Assembly (NCBI RefSeq): GCF_000203975.2
Contig: NZ_AFCF02000003.1
Location: 426,816-490,815 of the forward strand
Reading direction: 5' to 3'
DNA: 64,000 bases
Source of the DNA: Leisingera sp. ANG1
GTDB lineage: Bacteria; Pseudomonadota; Alphaproteobacteria; Rhodobacterales; Rhodobacteraceae
Each line of letters begins with the position of its first letter. The first letter of the stretch is position 1. A program made the position numbers and the translations under genes. Below the pieces are notes generated by a model, which was given only the letters and a program-made list of their open reading frames with translations, did not search any database and was not told the DNA's origin. Shown here piece by piece: positions 8,913 through 17,622 of this stretch.

Positions 8913-9853
8913 CGGATTTTTCCTCTCACCAGCAGGACCAGGAACAACAGACCGCCGCAAAACTCAATGACAACGGCCAGGGTGGATTGCAGATGCAGCA
9001 GCCGCTCGAACACCGTTTGCCCGGCCACAAGGATCAGCGCGCCGATCAGGGCGGCGGCGGGCAAAAGCAGCGCATGGCGGTGGCTTTGCATCAGGCTGTG
9101 GGCCAGGCTGGTGACCAGCAGGCCAAGGAAGGCCAGCGGCCCCACCAGCGCGGTCGCAACCGAAACCAGCGCCGCAATCAGGCACAGCACCCGCAGCTGC
9201 AACCCGTCATATGCCACGCCAAGGCTGCGTGCCGGAGTGCGGCCCAGAGCGGCCACGTCCAGCACGCGGTGATGACGCACCAGCCACAGGGCGGCCAGCG
9301 CCATCAGCCCCAACCCCGCCATCAGCGCCGAGCGGTCGATGCCGCTGAACTGGGCAAACATCCGCGCCTCGACCATGGTGAACTCCGAAGGCTCCATCAG
9401 CCGCTGCAAAAAGGCCGTCAGGGTGCGGAACATCACCCCCAGCACCACGCCCGCCAGCACCATCAGCTGGATATCGTGCCGGGTGCGGCTAAGGAGGCTG
9501 GTGAACAGCACCAGCGCCGCTCCCAGCATCACCGTGGTCTCCAGCGCAAAGCCCGGCAGGCCGCTGATCCGGCTGGCGCCCGCAGCCCCCAGCCCCGCTA
9601 CCAGCCCGGTCTGCAGCAGCAGAAACAGCGCATCAAACCCCATGATCGAGGGCGTCAGGATGCGGTTCTGGCTGATGGTCTGAAACAGCACCGTCGCCAC
9701 CCCTGCAGAAGCGCCGACCGCCAGCAAGGCCGCCAGCTTGACCAGCCGCAGCTCCAGGATATAGGCGGTCGGGCCGCGCAAGCCCCAGAACAGGAACAGC
9801 GCCGCCGCCGCCGCCAGCAGGCAGCCCAGAACAATCAGCCGCCGGTCAGCCAC
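8909..9853 (-). CDS. Iron-siderophore ABC transporter permease (FecCD family), second subunit
   Basis: A membrane protein of about 314 residues with many hydrophobic helices and the FecCD-family segments 'RILTPSIMGFDALFLLLQT' and 'VGPLAFLGLLVTSLAHSL'. The start taken is the GTG at 9853 ('VADRRLIVLG'), which overlaps the previous permease by 8 bp and starts directly before the first helix. A longer frame reaching 10000 reads through the upstream gene and has a composition unlike a membrane protein. It pairs with the other permease to form the siderophore channel. Confidence 0.87.
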   Translation of the reverse strand: MADRRLIVLGCLLAAAAALFLFWGLRGPTAYILELRLVKLAALLAVGASAGVATVLFQTISQNRILTPSIMGFDALFLLLQTGLVAGLGAAGASRISGLPGFALETTVMLGAALVLFTSLLSRTRHDIQLMVLAGVVLGVMFRTLTAFLQRLMEPSEFTMVEARMFAQFSGIDRSALMAGLGLMALAALWLVRHHRVLDVAALGRTPARSLGVAYDGLQLRVLCLIAALVSVATALVGPLAFLGLLVTSLAHSLMQSHRHALLLPAAALIGALILVAGQTVFERLLHLQSTLAVVIEFCGGLLFLVLLVRGKIR

Positions 9854-10832
9854 CCGCCCGCCGCCCCAGCAGAAGGTACAGGAACACAGCGGCCCCGAAG
9901 ATGCCGAACACGGTGCCGGCCGGGATCTCATAGGGATACCGCAGCAGCCGTCCCAGGATATCGCAGACCAGCAGCAGCCCGGCCCCGGCGGCGGCCACAA
10001 CGGGCAGGCTCTCGCGCAGGTTGTCGCCCATCAGCCGCGACACCAGATTGGGCACCACCAAGCCGATAAAGGGCAGCATCCCCACCGTCACGATCACCAG
10101 CGACGACACCAGCGACACGGTGATAATGCCAAACCCCAGCACCTGCCCGTAGCGCAGGCCCAGGTTCAGGCTGACATCGCGCCCCAGCCCCGCAATGGTG
10201 AACTGATCGGCGGCAAAATAAGCCAGCAGCGCCAGCCCGCCCGCCAGCCACAGCAGCTCATACCGGCCCGCAAGGATGCCGGAGAACTCGCCGCTCATCC
10301 AGACGCCAAGGTACTGCAGCAGCCCGCCCTCGATGGCGATGAAGGTGGCCACCGCCATCAGCAGCCCGCCATAGACCAGTCCTGACAGGGGGATCAGCAG
10401 CACCTGATGCGGCGGGATGCACCGCGCCAGCAGCATGAAAACACCAGTGCCTGCCAGCGCCGCCCCAGCGGCGGCCAGCATTTTGACCAAAATCGGTGCG
10501 CCCGGCGCCAGCAGCGTCACCGCCAGCAGGCCCAGCATCGCCGCCTCGCTGGTGCCGGTGGTGCCCGGCTCGACAAACCTGTTGCGTACCAGCAGTTGCA
10601 TGATCACCCCTGCCACCGCCATCGCGGCACCGGTCAGCAGCACTGCGGCAGTGCGCGGGATGCGGCTGACCGCCAGCACCCGCAGCGCCTGCGGGTCGCT
10701 CAGCAGCGTGTCCAGCGGCAACGGCCCGGCCCCGACCAGCAGGCTGAACAGTGCCAGCGGCACCAGCAGCACCGCCGCCAGCAGCAGCCAGCGGCGCGGC
10801 GCAGCCGTATTGGGGGCGGCCAAATCAGCCAC
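9846..10832 (-). CDS. Iron-siderophore ABC transporter permease (FecCD family), first subunit
   Basis: A 328-residue inner-membrane permease with about nine helices. 'LAVSRIPRTAAVLLTGAAMAVAGVIMQLLVRN' and 'EPGTTGTSEAAMLG' match the FecCD/BtuC consensus (R-x-PR-x3-A-x2-G-A-x-L-A-x-G-x2-Q, then the P-x-x-L/T-G motif). The 'LPFIGLVVPNLVSRLMG' loop is the ATPase-contacting segment. Its ATG overlaps the binding-protein stop by 8 bp. The gene order (binding protein, permease, permease, ATPase) is that of fatBDCE/ceuEBCD-type petrobactin and catecholate importers. Confidence 0.9.
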   Translation of the reverse strand: MADLAAPNTAAPRRWLLLAAVLLVPLALFSLLVGAGPLPLDTLLSDPQALRVLAVSRIPRTAAVLLTGAAMAVAGVIMQLLVRNRFVEPGTTGTSEAAMLGLLAVTLLAPGAPILVKMLAAAGAALAGTGVFMLLARCIPPHQVLLIPLSGLVYGGLLMAVATFIAIEGGLLQYLGVWMSGEFSGILAGRYELLWLAGGLALLAYFAADQFTIAGLGRDVSLNLGLRYGQVLGFGIITVSLVSSLVIVTVGMLPFIGLVVPNLVSRLMGDNLRESLPVVAAAGAGLLLVCDILGRLLRYPYEIPAGTVFGIFGAAVFLYLLLGRRAGG

Positions 10833-11748
10833 CCGCTTTGACGCCCTGCGAAAACCCGGCCTGGATTTCCTCCAGCGTGGCCGTCATCGACTGGATACCG
10901 CCGCCCGCCACATAGATATTGGCGGCGTTCAGATAGATCACCTGCCCCGCGGCCCAGGCCTTGGTGCCCGCCACCAGCGCGTTGTCCAGCGTCACCGCGG
11001 CGGCTTGATTGCCTTGCCCCAGCGCCACGGCCCGGTCCACCACGATCAGCCAGTCGGGATCTGCGGCGGCGATGAACTCGAACGACACCGCCTCGCCATG
11101 GGTCTGCGCATCCAGATCCGGCACCGCCTCCGGCAGGTCCAGCGCCTTATGCAGCCAGCCGAACCGTGACTGCGCCCCATAAGCCGAGACCCGCGGCCCG
11201 TTGGTCATCACGATCAGCGCATCGCCGCGCCCGGCCACTGCCGCCTTGGCCTCTGCCAGCTTGGCGTTGAACGCTGCTTCCAGCTCCGCCGCCCGGTCTT
11301 CGCGCCCGGTCAGCTGTCCATAGCTGCGCAGCCGCGCCAGCGCCTGCTCTGCCAGATCGGTGCCCCAGATCGTCATGTCGATGGCCGGCGCAATCTCCGC
11401 CAGCGGCTCCACTTGCGTGGAGGACCGCCCGCCCGCCACGATCAGGTCCGGCGCCAGCATGGCAATCGCCTCGAAATCCGGCTCAAACAGCGTGCCGGCA
11501 GAATCTGCGCCTTCCTTCAAATCGTCCAGATAGCTGACAAACATCTCGGCAGGTACGCCCACCGGCTGCACCCCAAGCGCGTCCAGCGTATCCGCCGCAG
11601 CCACGTCAAGAACCACGATTCTCTCTGGGATTTCAGGCAGCTCCACCCTGCCCCTTGCGGTCTCAACCGCAACCGCTTGCGCCGATGCCGCACCCGCCAG
11701 GGCGAAAAAAACCGGCGCCGCCAGTTGCAAAACCTTCCAATGTGCCAT
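10825..11748 (-). CDS. Siderophore-binding periplasmic protein (FatB/CeuE/YclQ type)
   Basis: A 307-residue binding protein. The start is the ATG at 11748, with AGGA 8 bp upstream and a signal peptide ('VLQLAAPVFFALAGAASA') directly after; the longer frame to 12102 has no such features. There is no lipobox cysteine, so it is soluble in the periplasm. 'ERIVVLDVAAADTLDALGV', 'VMTNGPRVSAYGAQSRFG', 'HGEAVSFEFIAAADPDWLIV' and the 'GGGIQSM' ending match the FatB/CeuE subfamily, whose members bind petrobactin and related catecholate siderophores. It lies divergently from the polyamine operon and near an asb-type operon, so ferric petrobactin is the likely ligand. Confidence 0.88.
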   Translation of the reverse strand: MAHWKVLQLAAPVFFALAGAASAQAVAVETARGRVELPEIPERIVVLDVAAADTLDALGVQPVGVPAEMFVSYLDDLKEGADSAGTLFEPDFEAIAMLAPDLIVAGGRSSTQVEPLAEIAPAIDMTIWGTDLAEQALARLRSYGQLTGREDRAAELEAAFNAKLAEAKAAVAGRGDALIVMTNGPRVSAYGAQSRFGWLHKALDLPEAVPDLDAQTHGEAVSFEFIAAADPDWLIVVDRAVALGQGNQAAAVTLDNALVAGTKAWAAGQVIYLNAANIYVAGGGIQSMTATLEEIQAGFSQGVKAGG

Positions 11749-12115
11749 TTCCTGTCCTCGATTGAGATGGAATTCGGCTGGCTTGGAAGGCTTGCTGAAA
11801 ATCAAGGGGGGCTTACCGGCACATGCGGCAAAAGTCCAGACGCGCCATTTCGCTGCCCCCGCGGCAGCCAGCGGATGCGCCCGCCCGGCGAAGGCGCGCA
11901 AATCACCGGCCTGCCTGCAGAAAACCTCTTGAAGCAGCGAAACACCGATTGTAAGGAGGCGGCCACCGCACGGTCCTGCACCTGATAAGGCTTCGACCCG
12001 AACCGTCAGCTTTGCACCTCCCAGCCCCCTCGAACTCTGGACAGAAAGGCCCCGCGATGCCGCACCGGCTCCCCCTCTCCGATTTCCCGAAACGCCCGGC
12101 ACAGGCGCAAAGCCG
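11749..12115. promoter_or_regulatory. Divergent intergenic region between siderophore importer and polyamine operon
   Basis: These 367 bp separate the minus-strand importer operon from the plus-strand speA operon and must carry both promoters. I see the AGGA ribosome site for the binding protein next to 11748. I found no clear Fur-, RirA- or Irr-type box by eye, and no supported small gene. The stretch is GC-rich and otherwise unremarkable. Confidence 0.3.
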
Positions 12116-14002
12116 ATGAGCGGCGGCGAAACCTATGAGGGCCTCTATGGCCTGGACGCCTGGGGCAGCGGCATGCTGGAAGTGACCCCGGACGGCGCCG
12201 TCGCGCTGCGCCTGCCGCAGGCACCGGACGCCAAACCGACCCCGCTGCCGGAGGTAATCGCGGCGATCGAGGCGCGCGGCATCTCGGCGCCCGTGGTGCT
12301 GCGGGTGCATCAGTTCCTGGAACAGTCGCTGAACCAGCTGCATGACGCCTTCAACGGCGCGATTGAGGCTGCGGGCTACAAGGGCCAGTACCGCGGCGTG
12401 TTCCCGATCAAGGTGAACCAGCAGGCTGAGGTGATCGGCCACCTGATGGCCGCGGGCCAGAAATTCAACTACGGGCTGGAGGCAGGCTCCAAGCCGGAGC
12501 TGATGATTGCCCTGTCGCAGCCCCTGCCCGAGGATGCGCTGCTGATCTGCAACGGATCGAAGGATGAGGCGTTTATCCGGCTGGCAATCCTGTCGCGCAA
12601 GCTGGGCCACAACACCGTCATCGTCATTGAGACGCTGGACGAGTTCGACATCATCCGCCGGGTGGCAGAGGATCTGGACATCCGCCCGCTCTTGGGTGTG
12701 CGGGTCAAGCTGACCGAGCGCGTCACCGGCAAATGGCAGGCCAGCTCCGGCGACCGCTCCACCTTCGGCCTTGGAGCCCATGATCTGGTGACGCTGATGG
12801 ACCGGCTGCGCGACAGCGGCTTCCTCGACTGCTTGGTGCTGCAGCACAGCCACCTGGGCAGCCAGGTGCCCAACATCTTCGACATCCGCCGCGCCGCGGA
12901 TGAGGCCTGCCGCTTCTTTGTGGAACTGACCCGCATGGGCGCGCCGTTGACCCACATGGACCTCGGCGGCGGCCTGGGTGTCGACTACACCGGCGCCCGC
13001 CGCCCTGACGACAACTCGGTCAACTACACCGTCAACGAATACTGCACCAACATCGTTGAAACCATCCGCTACGCACTGGATGAGGCGGGCCTGCCCCACC
13101 CCACCATCGTCACCGAAAGCGGCCGCTTCGTGGTGGCGCATTCCTCGATCTTCATCTTCGAGGTGCTGGGCGCCACGCTGTACGATGCGCCGCAAAAGCC
13201 GCAGGTGCAGCCCGACGACCACCACCTGGTCTCCGACCTGATGGCGGTGGAGGCCTACATCGGCGCGCCGCGCTTCCAGGAGGCGCTGAACGACGCGATC
13301 TATTACCGCGATGAACTGCGGGCGCTGTTCCGCCGCGGCCAGATCGGGCTGGCGCAGCTCTCGCGCGCCGAGCAGGGCTTCCTGTATCTGGCCGGCCTGT
13401 TCAAATCCGCCGCCCGCGGCGACGACAGCCTGACAGAGGCCGCCAGCGCCCTTGGCGCCTTCACCGACCACTACCAGGGCAACTTCTCGCTGTTCCAGTC
13501 GCTGCCGGATGTCTGGGCGATCGACCAACTGCACCCGATGATGCCGCTGCAGCGCCTGAACGAGATGCCCGCCCGCAACGCGATGATCACCGACATCACC
13601 TGCGACAGCGACGGCAAGCTGGATCACTTCATCCTGGCCGACGGCACCTCCAACGCCCTGCCGGTCCACGACCTGCGCGAGGATGAGCATTACCTGATCG
13701 GCGTGTTCTTTGTCGGCGCCTATCAGGAAACGCTCGGCGACTTGCACAACCTGTTTGGCGATGCCAACGTGGTCACCATCTCTCTGGACGGCCAGGGCGG
13801 CTTTGATATCGAGCACGAGACCGAGGCCGATACCATCGCCGAGGTGCTGTCCTATGTCGAATACGACCCGCGCCAGTGCCTGGAAACCTTCCGCAAGCGG
13901 GTGGAACGCGCCGTGAAATCCGGCAAGGTCAACGCCGCGGAGCGCCGCCAGATGATTGCCGCCTACAAGGACAGCCTGGCCGGCAGCACCTATTTCGACT
14001 GA
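12116..14002 (+). CDS. speA: Biosynthetic arginine decarboxylase (SpeA), PLP-dependent
   Basis: A 628-residue enzyme that decarboxylates arginine to agmatine, the first step to putrescine. The N-terminal 'YEGLYGLDAWGSGMLEVTPDG' matches the SpeA opening. The PLP lysine lies in 'GVFPIKVNQQAEV', the phosphate-binding glycines in 'LDLGGGLGVDY', and the fold-III decarboxylase segments 'GVRVKLTERVTGKWQASSG' and 'TESGRFVVAHSSI' are present. Length equals that of E. coli SpeA (about 630-660). It heads a gene group with carboxyspermidine dehydrogenase, carboxyspermidine decarboxylase and agmatinase, so the pathway arginine to agmatine to putrescine to spermidine is complete here. Confidence 0.93.
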   Translation: MSGGETYEGLYGLDAWGSGMLEVTPDGAVALRLPQAPDAKPTPLPEVIAAIEARGISAPVVLRVHQFLEQSLNQLHDAFNGAIEAAGYKGQYRGVFPIKVNQQAEVIGHLMAAGQKFNYGLEAGSKPELMIALSQPLPEDALLICNGSKDEAFIRLAILSRKLGHNTVIVIETLDEFDIIRRVAEDLDIRPLLGVRVKLTERVTGKWQASSGDRSTFGLGAHDLVTLMDRLRDSGFLDCLVLQHSHLGSQVPNIFDIRRAADEACRFFVELTRMGAPLTHMDLGGGLGVDYTGARRPDDNSVNYTVNEYCTNIVETIRYALDEAGLPHPTIVTESGRFVVAHSSIFIFEVLGATLYDAPQKPQVQPDDHHLVSDLMAVEAYIGAPRFQEALNDAIYYRDELRALFRRGQIGLAQLSRAEQGFLYLAGLFKSAARGDDSLTEAASALGAFTDHYQGNFSLFQSLPDVWAIDQLHPMMPLQRLNEMPARNAMITDITCDSDGKLDHFILADGTSNALPVHDLREDEHYLIGVFFVGAYQETLGDLHNLFGDANVVTISLDGQGGFDIEHETEADTIAEVLSYVEYDPRQCLETFRKRVERAVKSGKVNAAERRQMIAAYKDSLAGSTYFD

Positions 14003-14078
14003 AGCCGCCCCCCGGCTGACCACCCAGGGGCACATCGGAACACCGGGGCCCCGGCCCCATCTGCAAAGGAAAAAACAC

Positions 14079-15290
14079 ATGGAAAAGGTTCTGGTTGTTG
14101 GCGCCGGCGGCGTCGGATCCGTATCGGTCACCAAGATGGCCATGCACCCGGAGATCTTTAAGGAGATCACCCTGGCCAGCCGCACGGTCTCCAAATGCGA
14201 AGAGATCGCCGCCAACGTCAAGAAACGCACCGGCGTCACCATCCGCACCGCGCAGCTGGACGCGATGAATGTCGCCGACACCGTGGCGCTGATCAAGGAA
14301 ACCGGCGCCGAGTTGCTGGTGAACCTGGCCCTGCCCTATCAGGACCTGGTGCTGATGGACGCCTGCCTCGAGGCCGGCATCCACTACCTCGACACCGCCA
14401 ACTATGAGCCCGAGGACGAGGCCAAGTTTGAATACAAATGGCAGTGGGCCTATCAGGAGCGTTTCAAGGAAGCAGGCCTGACCGCGATCCTGGGCGCCGG
14501 TTTCGATCCGGGCGTCACCTCGATCATGGCGACCTGGGTGCGCAAGCACAAGCTGGAGGGCATCCGCCTGATCGACGTGCTGGACTGCAACGGCGGCGAC
14601 AACAGCAAGCCGTTTGCCACCAACTTCAACCCGGAAATCAACATCCGCGAAGTCACCGCCCCGGCGCGGCATTGGGAAAACGGCGCCTGGATCGAAAGCC
14701 CGGCGATGACCCATAAGTACGAGTTCGACTTCCCCGCCGTGGGCAAGAAGAACATGTACCTGATGTACCACGAGGAGCTGGAGTCGATGTCGACCCACTT
14801 CCCGGAGATCGAGCGCGCCCGCTTCTGGATGACCTTCGGCGATGCCTACATCAACCACGTCACCGTGCTGCAGAACATCGGCATGACCAGCATTGAGCCG
14901 GTGATCCACAACGGCCAGGAAATCATCCCGTTGCAGTTCCTGAAAACCGTGCTGCCGGATCCCTCCGAACTGGGTGAGCTGACCAAGGGCAAGACCTGCA
15001 TCGGCGACATCATTACCGGCCCGGCCAAGGACGGCGGCGCAGAGAAGACTTATTACATCTACAACATCTGCGACCACGAGGAATGCTACGCCGAGGTCGG
15101 CAGCCAGGCAGTGGCCTATACCACCGGCGTGCCCGCGATGATCGGCGCCGCAATGGTGATGAACGGCACCTGGCGCGAGCCGGGCGTGTGGAACACCGAA
15201 CAGCTGGACCCGGATGCCTTCATGGACATGCTGAACACCGATGGCCTGCCCTGGCAGGTGGTCGAACTGGACGGCCACCCGGAGTTCTAA
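14079..15290 (+). CDS. Carboxy(nor)spermidine dehydrogenase, saccharopine dehydrogenase family
   Basis: A 403-residue NAD(P)H enzyme that condenses putrescine (or diaminopropane) with aspartate semialdehyde and reduces the imine to carboxyspermidine (carboxynorspermidine). The Rossmann motif is 'VLVVGAGGVGSVSVTK' at the N-terminus; 'LLVNLALPYQDLVLMDACL' and 'GAGFDPGVTSIMATW' are hallmarks of the Lys1/CASDH family. The ATG at 14079 follows an AAAGGA site; the longer frame from 13956 overlaps speA. Next to a carboxyspermidine decarboxylase and arginine-to-putrescine genes, spermidine rather than lysine metabolism is the clear reading. Confidence 0.92.
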   Translation: MEKVLVVGAGGVGSVSVTKMAMHPEIFKEITLASRTVSKCEEIAANVKKRTGVTIRTAQLDAMNVADTVALIKETGAELLVNLALPYQDLVLMDACLEAGIHYLDTANYEPEDEAKFEYKWQWAYQERFKEAGLTAILGAGFDPGVTSIMATWVRKHKLEGIRLIDVLDCNGGDNSKPFATNFNPEINIREVTAPARHWENGAWIESPAMTHKYEFDFPAVGKKNMYLMYHEELESMSTHFPEIERARFWMTFGDAYINHVTVLQNIGMTSIEPVIHNGQEIIPLQFLKTVLPDPSELGELTKGKTCIGDIITGPAKDGGAEKTYYIYNICDHEECYAEVGSQAVAYTTGVPAMIGAAMVMNGTWREPGVWNTEQLDPDAFMDMLNTDGLPWQVVELDGHPEF

Positions 15291-15305
15291 GCGCTCCAAA
15301 ACACC

Positions 15306-15332
15306 GGCCGCGGGCATCCACTGCCCGCGGCC
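15306..15332 (+). terminator. Perfect 11-bp-stem hairpin between the carboxyspermidine genes
   Basis: GGCCGCGGGCA (15306-15316) and its exact complement TGCCCGCGGCC (15322-15332) enclose a 5-nt loop, 15 bp after the dehydrogenase stop. No uridine tract follows directly, although TTTCTT occurs about 17 nt on. It may be a weak terminator, attenuator or mRNA-stabilising element that lowers expression of the two downstream genes. Confidence 0.4.
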
Positions 15333-15399
15333 AGACATGTCGGGCTGGTTTCTTCAGAAGCCGGCCCTTTCCGTTCCCGCCGCAACGAAAGACCCCGCC

Positions 15400-16572
15400 A
15401 TGGACATCAAAGCGCTCTCCACCGACAGCTTTGCCCGCTTCGACCTGCACCGTGTGCCCTCCCCCTGTTTTGTGGTCGACGAGGTTGCGGTCGAACGCAA
15501 CCTGACGATCCTAAAACAGGTCGCGGATGCCTCCGGCGCCAACGTCCTCTTGGCGCTCAAGGCGTTTTCGATGTTTGCCGTCGCCCCCTTGGTGCGGCGC
15601 TACCTGTCCGGCACCTGCGCCTCCGGCCTTTACGAGGCGCGGCTCGCGCGCGAGGAATTCGGCGGCGAGGTCACCACTTATTCCGCGGGCTTCAAGGCGG
15701 ACGACCTGCCGGAAATCATCCGCCTGTCGGATCACCTGATCTTCAACTCCCCCGCCCAGCACCGCCGCTTTGCGCCGCTGATTGCAGAGGCCCGCGCGGG
15801 CGGCGAGACCATCTCCATCGGCCTGCGCGTCAACCCCGAGCATTCCGAGGGCTGGAACGAGAAATACGACCCCACCGCCCCCTGCTCACGCCTCGGCACG
15901 CCGGTATCGCAGCTGAGCGATCAGGACTGGGAGGGCGTCGAGGGCCTGCATATGCACACGCTCTGCGAACAGCTGTTCGAACCGCTGCAGCGCACCTTCG
16001 CCGCGCTGGAAGAGAAGATGGGCCACCGCCTGTCGAGCCTCAAATGGATCAACCTCGGCGGCGGCCACCACATCACCATGCCGGACTATGACCGCGACGG
16101 GCTGATCGCCCTGATCCGCCACATCCGCGAAACCTACGATGTTGAGGTCTTCATCGAGCCGGGCGAGGCGGTGGCGCTGCATTCCGGCATCCTGGTGGGG
16201 GAGATCCTGGATGTTGCCGAAAACGCCATGCCGCTGGCAATCACCGATATCTCCGCTACCTGCCACATGCCCGACGTGATCGAGGCGCCCTACCGCCCCG
16301 ACCTATTGGGCGAAGTCTCAGACGTGCCGCCGCACCGCCTCGGCGGGCCGTCCTGCCTGGCGGGCGACGTGATCGGCGACTACGGCTTTGCCACCTCGCC
16401 CCAGCCCGGCGACCGCATCGCCTTCCTCGACCAGTCGCACTACTCGATGGTCAAGACCAACACCTTCAACGGCGTTCCCCTGCCCGCGATTGCACTGTGG
16501 AACTCCGATACCGACGCGCTGAAACTCCTGCGCACCCCCTCCTATGACGATTTCAAGGACCGCCTGTCATGA
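15400..16572 (+). CDS. nspC: Carboxynorspermidine/carboxyspermidine decarboxylase
   Basis: A 390-residue PLP enzyme of the alanine-racemase-fold decarboxylase family that removes CO2 from carboxyspermidine to give spermidine. The PLP lysine lies in 'VLLALKAFSMFAV'; 'RVNPEHSEGWNEKYDPTAPCSRLG', 'WINLGGGHHITMPDYD' and 'FIEPGEAVALHSG' are characteristic NspC segments, and 'GPSCLAGDVIGDYGF' carries the active-site cysteine loop. The ATG at 15400 gives the normal NspC N-terminus ('PSPCFVVDE'); a longer frame would begin inside the previous gene. It overlaps the agmatinase gene by 4 bp. Confidence 0.93.
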   Translation: MDIKALSTDSFARFDLHRVPSPCFVVDEVAVERNLTILKQVADASGANVLLALKAFSMFAVAPLVRRYLSGTCASGLYEARLAREEFGGEVTTYSAGFKADDLPEIIRLSDHLIFNSPAQHRRFAPLIAEARAGGETISIGLRVNPEHSEGWNEKYDPTAPCSRLGTPVSQLSDQDWEGVEGLHMHTLCEQLFEPLQRTFAALEEKMGHRLSSLKWINLGGGHHITMPDYDRDGLIALIRHIRETYDVEVFIEPGEAVALHSGILVGEILDVAENAMPLAITDISATCHMPDVIEAPYRPDLLGEVSDVPPHRLGGPSCLAGDVIGDYGFATSPQPGDRIAFLDQSHYSMVKTNTFNGVPLPAIALWNSDTDALKLLRTPSYDDFKDRLS

Positions 16573-17429
16573 CCTACTTCCTCGAAGGCGAACTGAGCGA
16601 CGCCGAACGCGATCCCGCCACCGCCCGCTTCCGGGTGATCCCGGTGCCGCTGGAGCGCACCGTCTCCTACGGCGGCGGCACCGAGGGCGGCCCGGAGGCC
16701 ATCCTTGAGGCCAGCGTCGAGCTGGAACGCCTCTACCGCGACGCAGAACCCTGCGCTGCGGGCATTGCCACCGAAGACGCCGTCGACTGCACCGGCCCCC
16801 TGCCCCAGGTGATGGAACGCATCGCTGCCCGCACCGAGGCCGCAGTGGCCGCAGGCGCGGTGCCGGTGACGCTGGGCGGCGAGCACGCGCTCAGCTACGG
16901 CGCGGTGCGCGGCGTTGCCCGCGCGCTGGGGCGCCCCGTGGGCATCGTCCAGATCGACGCCCACGCCGACCTGCGCAAGGCCTATCAGTGCGAACGCCAC
17001 TCCCACGCCTCGGTGATGCAGCTGCTGGCAGAGGAAGACAGAATCCGCATCGCCCAGTACGGCGTCCGCGCCATGAGCCAGGAGGAAGTCGACCGCCGCG
17101 CCGCCTGCAACGTGATTTCCATCGACGCAGAGGAACTGGTCACCGGCAACATCCACTCCGTGACCCTGCCCGAGGATTTCCCGCAGGATGTCTATGTCAG
17201 CTTTGACGTCGACGGGCTGGACCCAGCGATCCTGCCCGCCACCGGCACGCCCGTCCCCGGCGGCCTCGGCTACTACCAGGCGCTCAACATCGTGCGCAGC
17301 GCCCTTGCGGGCCGCAATCTGGCAGGCTGCGACGTGGTGGAGCTGGCACCGACCGAGGACAGCCGGGTGTCGGAATTCACCACCGCCCAGATCACCTATG
17401 CGCTGATGTCCTTCGCAGCAGCCAAGTAA
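16569..17429 (+). CDS. speB: Agmatinase (agmatine ureohydrolase)
   Basis: A 286-residue member of the arginase/agmatinase family that hydrolyses agmatine to putrescine and urea. The two-manganese site is visible: 'LGGEHALSYG', 'QIDAHADLRK' and 'SFDVDGLDPA'; 'EFTTAQITYALMSF' closes the protein. Its start overlaps the decarboxylase stop by 4 bp (ATGA). Pairing with speA in the same gene group favours agmatinase over arginase or guanidinobutyrase, and gives a complete arginine-to-putrescine branch. Confidence 0.9.
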   Translation: MTYFLEGELSDAERDPATARFRVIPVPLERTVSYGGGTEGGPEAILEASVELERLYRDAEPCAAGIATEDAVDCTGPLPQVMERIAARTEAAVAAGAVPVTLGGEHALSYGAVRGVARALGRPVGIVQIDAHADLRKAYQCERHSHASVMQLLAEEDRIRIAQYGVRAMSQEEVDRRAACNVISIDAEELVTGNIHSVTLPEDFPQDVYVSFDVDGLDPAILPATGTPVPGGLGYYQALNIVRSALAGRNLAGCDVVELAPTEDSRVSEFTTAQITYALMSFAAAK

Positions 17430-17436
17430 CGCGCCC

Positions 17437-17464
17437 GCGGCCGGGGGCATCTGTTTCCGGCCGC
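17437..17464 (+). terminator. Hairpin after agmatinase gene
   Basis: GCGGCCGG (17437-17444) and CCGGCCGC (17457-17464) form an 8-bp perfect stem with a 12-nt loop, 8 bp after the speB stop. No uridine tract follows. It probably marks the end of the polyamine transcript before the receptor gene's own promoter. Confidence 0.4.
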
Positions 17465-17622
17465 ATCGCTTGCGCGGCAAAACTGCAACAGTGCATAACA
17501 AACTAATTTACTCAACAATACCCCCTTGCGCCAGGCGCAGCACCTCCCTATCAGGCCCAAGCCTTTGAAAAGGCGAGCCAGGATTCAACCCAAGCTAACA
17601 GCTCCAAGAACACGGGTTAATC

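Noticed and set aside
11903..14296. Long open frame of 797 codons on the minus strand
   Set aside because: It runs antisense to speA. The translation has the composition of a shadow frame in GC-rich DNA, and the plus strand shows a full PLP decarboxylase.
13929..15338. Open frame of 469 codons on the minus strand
   Set aside because: Antisense to the carboxyspermidine dehydrogenase, with no recognisable domain or ribosome site.
17480..17622. Fur, RirA or Irr box before the receptor gene
   Set aside because: The stretch is AT-rich and promoter-like, but no match to the published consensus forms could be made with confidence by eye.
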